Shown piece after piece: positions 63,036 through 64,000 of a stretch of 64,000 bases of DNA (position 1 is its first letter; the number at the start of each line of letters is the position of its first letter). Where the stretch lies: the NCBI RefSeq assembly GCF_040144835.1, contig NZ_CP151632.1, positions 2,666,001 to 2,730,000 on the forward strand. Reading direction: 5' to 3'. The notes under the pieces are model-generated. The model saw only the letters and a list, made by a program, of their open reading frames with translations, ran no database searches and was not told where the DNA came from. The position numbers and the translations under genes were made by a program. Source of the DNA: Microbacterium sp. LWS13-1.2. Lineage in GTDB: Bacteria > Actinomycetota > Actinomycetes > Actinomycetales > Microbacteriaceae.

Positions 63036-64000
63036 CTAGCGGTGGTGGCCGGCGCCGACCTGCGAGCCGGCGATCGGCTTGGCCGCGCCCGAGGCGAAGC
63101 CCGAGAGGGCGATGAGCGCCACGAGGATCCAGAGCGTCGGCAGCAGCCCGATCTGGTGGCTGATCCAGCCGAGGATGGGCGGGCCGCACAGGAACGCGAC
63201 GTAGCCGATGGTGGCGGCTGCCGAGACGGACGCGGCAGCCTTCGCCGGGTCGTCGGCCGCGGCCGACATGCCCAGCGGGAAGCCGAGGGACGCGCCCATG
63301 CCCCACAGGGCGACGCCGATCAGGGCGATCGGCATCGAGGGCGCCAGGATGAAGATCACCAGGCCGCCGCCGGCGAGGATCGCGAGGATGCGGAGCGTCC
63401 ACACGCGTCCGAAGCGGTCGACGAGCGGGCCGCCGAGCGCCCGCACGGCGGTCATCGCCACCGAGAAGACAGTGAGCGCGATCGCGCCCTGCGCCTCGGT
63501 GCCGCCGTGTCCGTCCACCACGCTGAGGGGCAGCCAGTCGTTGGCGCCGCCCTCGGCGAACGCCATGCCGAGCATGATCGCGCCGATCGCGTACGTGCGC
63601 GGGTCGCGCCAGACGGCGATCGCGGCGGCGAACTTCTCGCGCCGGGTGGGAGCATCGGCGGCGTCGGTCGGGTCTTCGTTCACCTCTCGTCGCGGCACGA
63701 AGGTGACGGCGACGGCGCCGCCGACCACGACGAGGCAGCCCACGATCCAGAGGTGCGGGGCGACGCCCACCTGCCACGCCGTCATCGCCACGCCGACCCC
63801 GGCGCCGGCGACCGTGCCCAGGCTGAACAGGGCGTGGAACAGCGGCATGATCGTCTTGCCGCTCGCCTGCTCGATCGCCGCGCCCTCGACGTTCATCATC
63901 ACGTCGGTCGCGCCCATGCCGAGTCCCATCACCGCGAGCCCGGTGGCGGTGAGGGCGAAGGATGCCGTCATGTCGGCGCCGAAGCCGACGAGCACGATGC
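63036..64000 (-). CDS. MFS transporter, C-terminal part
   Basis: The 3' portion of a major facilitator superfamily gene; the 5' end lies beyond the right edge. The visible ~321 residues contain about ten hydrophobic helices and MFS landmarks such as GLGMGATDVMMNVEGAAIEQASGKTIMPLFHALFSLG and GPLVDRFGRVWTLRI (the D-R-G-R loop). The pattern NVEG...PLFHALFS is typical of the FucP/YbjJ-like group that moves sugars or drugs. The substrate is unknown. It is convergent with the ParA-like gene. Confidence 0.85.
   Translation of the reverse strand, partial: IVLVGFGADMTASFALTATGLAVMGLGMGATDVMMNVEGAAIEQASGKTIMPLFHALFSLGTVAGAGVGVAMTAWQVGVAPHLWIVGCLVVVGGAVAVTFVPRREVNEDPTDAADAPTRREKFAAAIAVWRDPRTYAIGAIMLGMAFAEGGANDWLPLSVVDGHGGTEAQGAIALTVFSVAMTAVRALGGPLVDRFGRVWTLRILAILAGGGLVIFILAPSMPIALIGVALWGMGASLGFPLGMSAAADDPAKAAASVSAAATIGYVAFLCGPPILGWISHQIGLLPTLWILVALIALSGFASGAAKPIAGSQVGAGHHR

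Overview
The window is high-GC chromosomal DNA from an actinobacterium, most likely Microbacteriaceae and probably close to Microbacterium. The basis is gene content and order: the classic replication-origin neighbourhood (cca, DUF6049, murJ, trxB-trxA, parB-parA, rsmG-jag-yidC-yidD-rnpA-rpmH, dnaA-dnaN-recF-dciA-gyrB-gyrA) followed by the actinobacterial cell-wall/kinase cluster (cyclophilin, rhomboid, crgA, sortase E, pabA-like, pknB, pknA-like, pbpA, rodA, pstP, fhaB, fhaA). oriC lies between dnaA and dnaN near 28.4-28.8 kb.

Layout. 0-2.6 kb: a DivIVA-like fragment, a flavohaemoprotein with a probable operator, and a HTH/PIN toxin-antitoxin pair. 2.6-11.3 kb: cca, a methyltransferase, DUF6049 protein, murJ and trxB-trxA; both thioredoxin genes have SigR/SigH-type promoter matches. 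11.4-13.6 kb: an accessory ECF42-type sigma module with its DGPF (YciI-like) gene. 13.7-26.6 kb: parB, parA, then 7.2 kb with no recognisable gene, then rsmG to rpmH. 26.9-37.1 kb: dnaA to gyrA plus a DUF3566 membrane protein. 37.1-43.5 kb: VIT1-like transporter, tRNA-Ile and tRNA-Ala, small housekeeping genes, rhomboid, crgA, sortase, glutamine amidotransferase. 43.5-52.4 kb: the kinase/phosphatase/FHA/peptidoglycan operon, read leftward. 52.5-64 kb: tRNA-Leu, GNAT, GntR, cold-shock protein, a rhomboid-LPG-synthase fusion, HAD, MarR beside a truncated glycosyl hydrolase, nucS, a second ParA/MinD-like ATPase and the end of an MFS gene.

The outstanding feature is the 7.2 kb between parA and rsmG. 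Together with the parA 5' end and the rsmG-jag gap it holds 22 recognisable parS sites: 14 perfect GTTTCACGTGAAAC cores, four with one mismatch and four more decayed. They are embedded in diverged tandem repeats, one set with a period near 247 bp (17.7-18.5 kb) and a longer set with a period near 290 bp (19.9-23.1 kb). It looks like a satellite-type bacterial centromere next to its own parAB genes, 4-12 kb from oriC. ParA itself has an unusually long acidic, repetitive N-terminal extension whose start region encodes one of the parS sites.

Other recurring structure: many genes begin 5-7 bases after a TANNNT box and are probably leaderless; a REP-like inverted repeat occurs three times; exact 70-bp tandem repeats start at the nucS promoter; and DnaA-box-like sequences with a 16-bp palindrome sit between the rhomboid gene and crgA.
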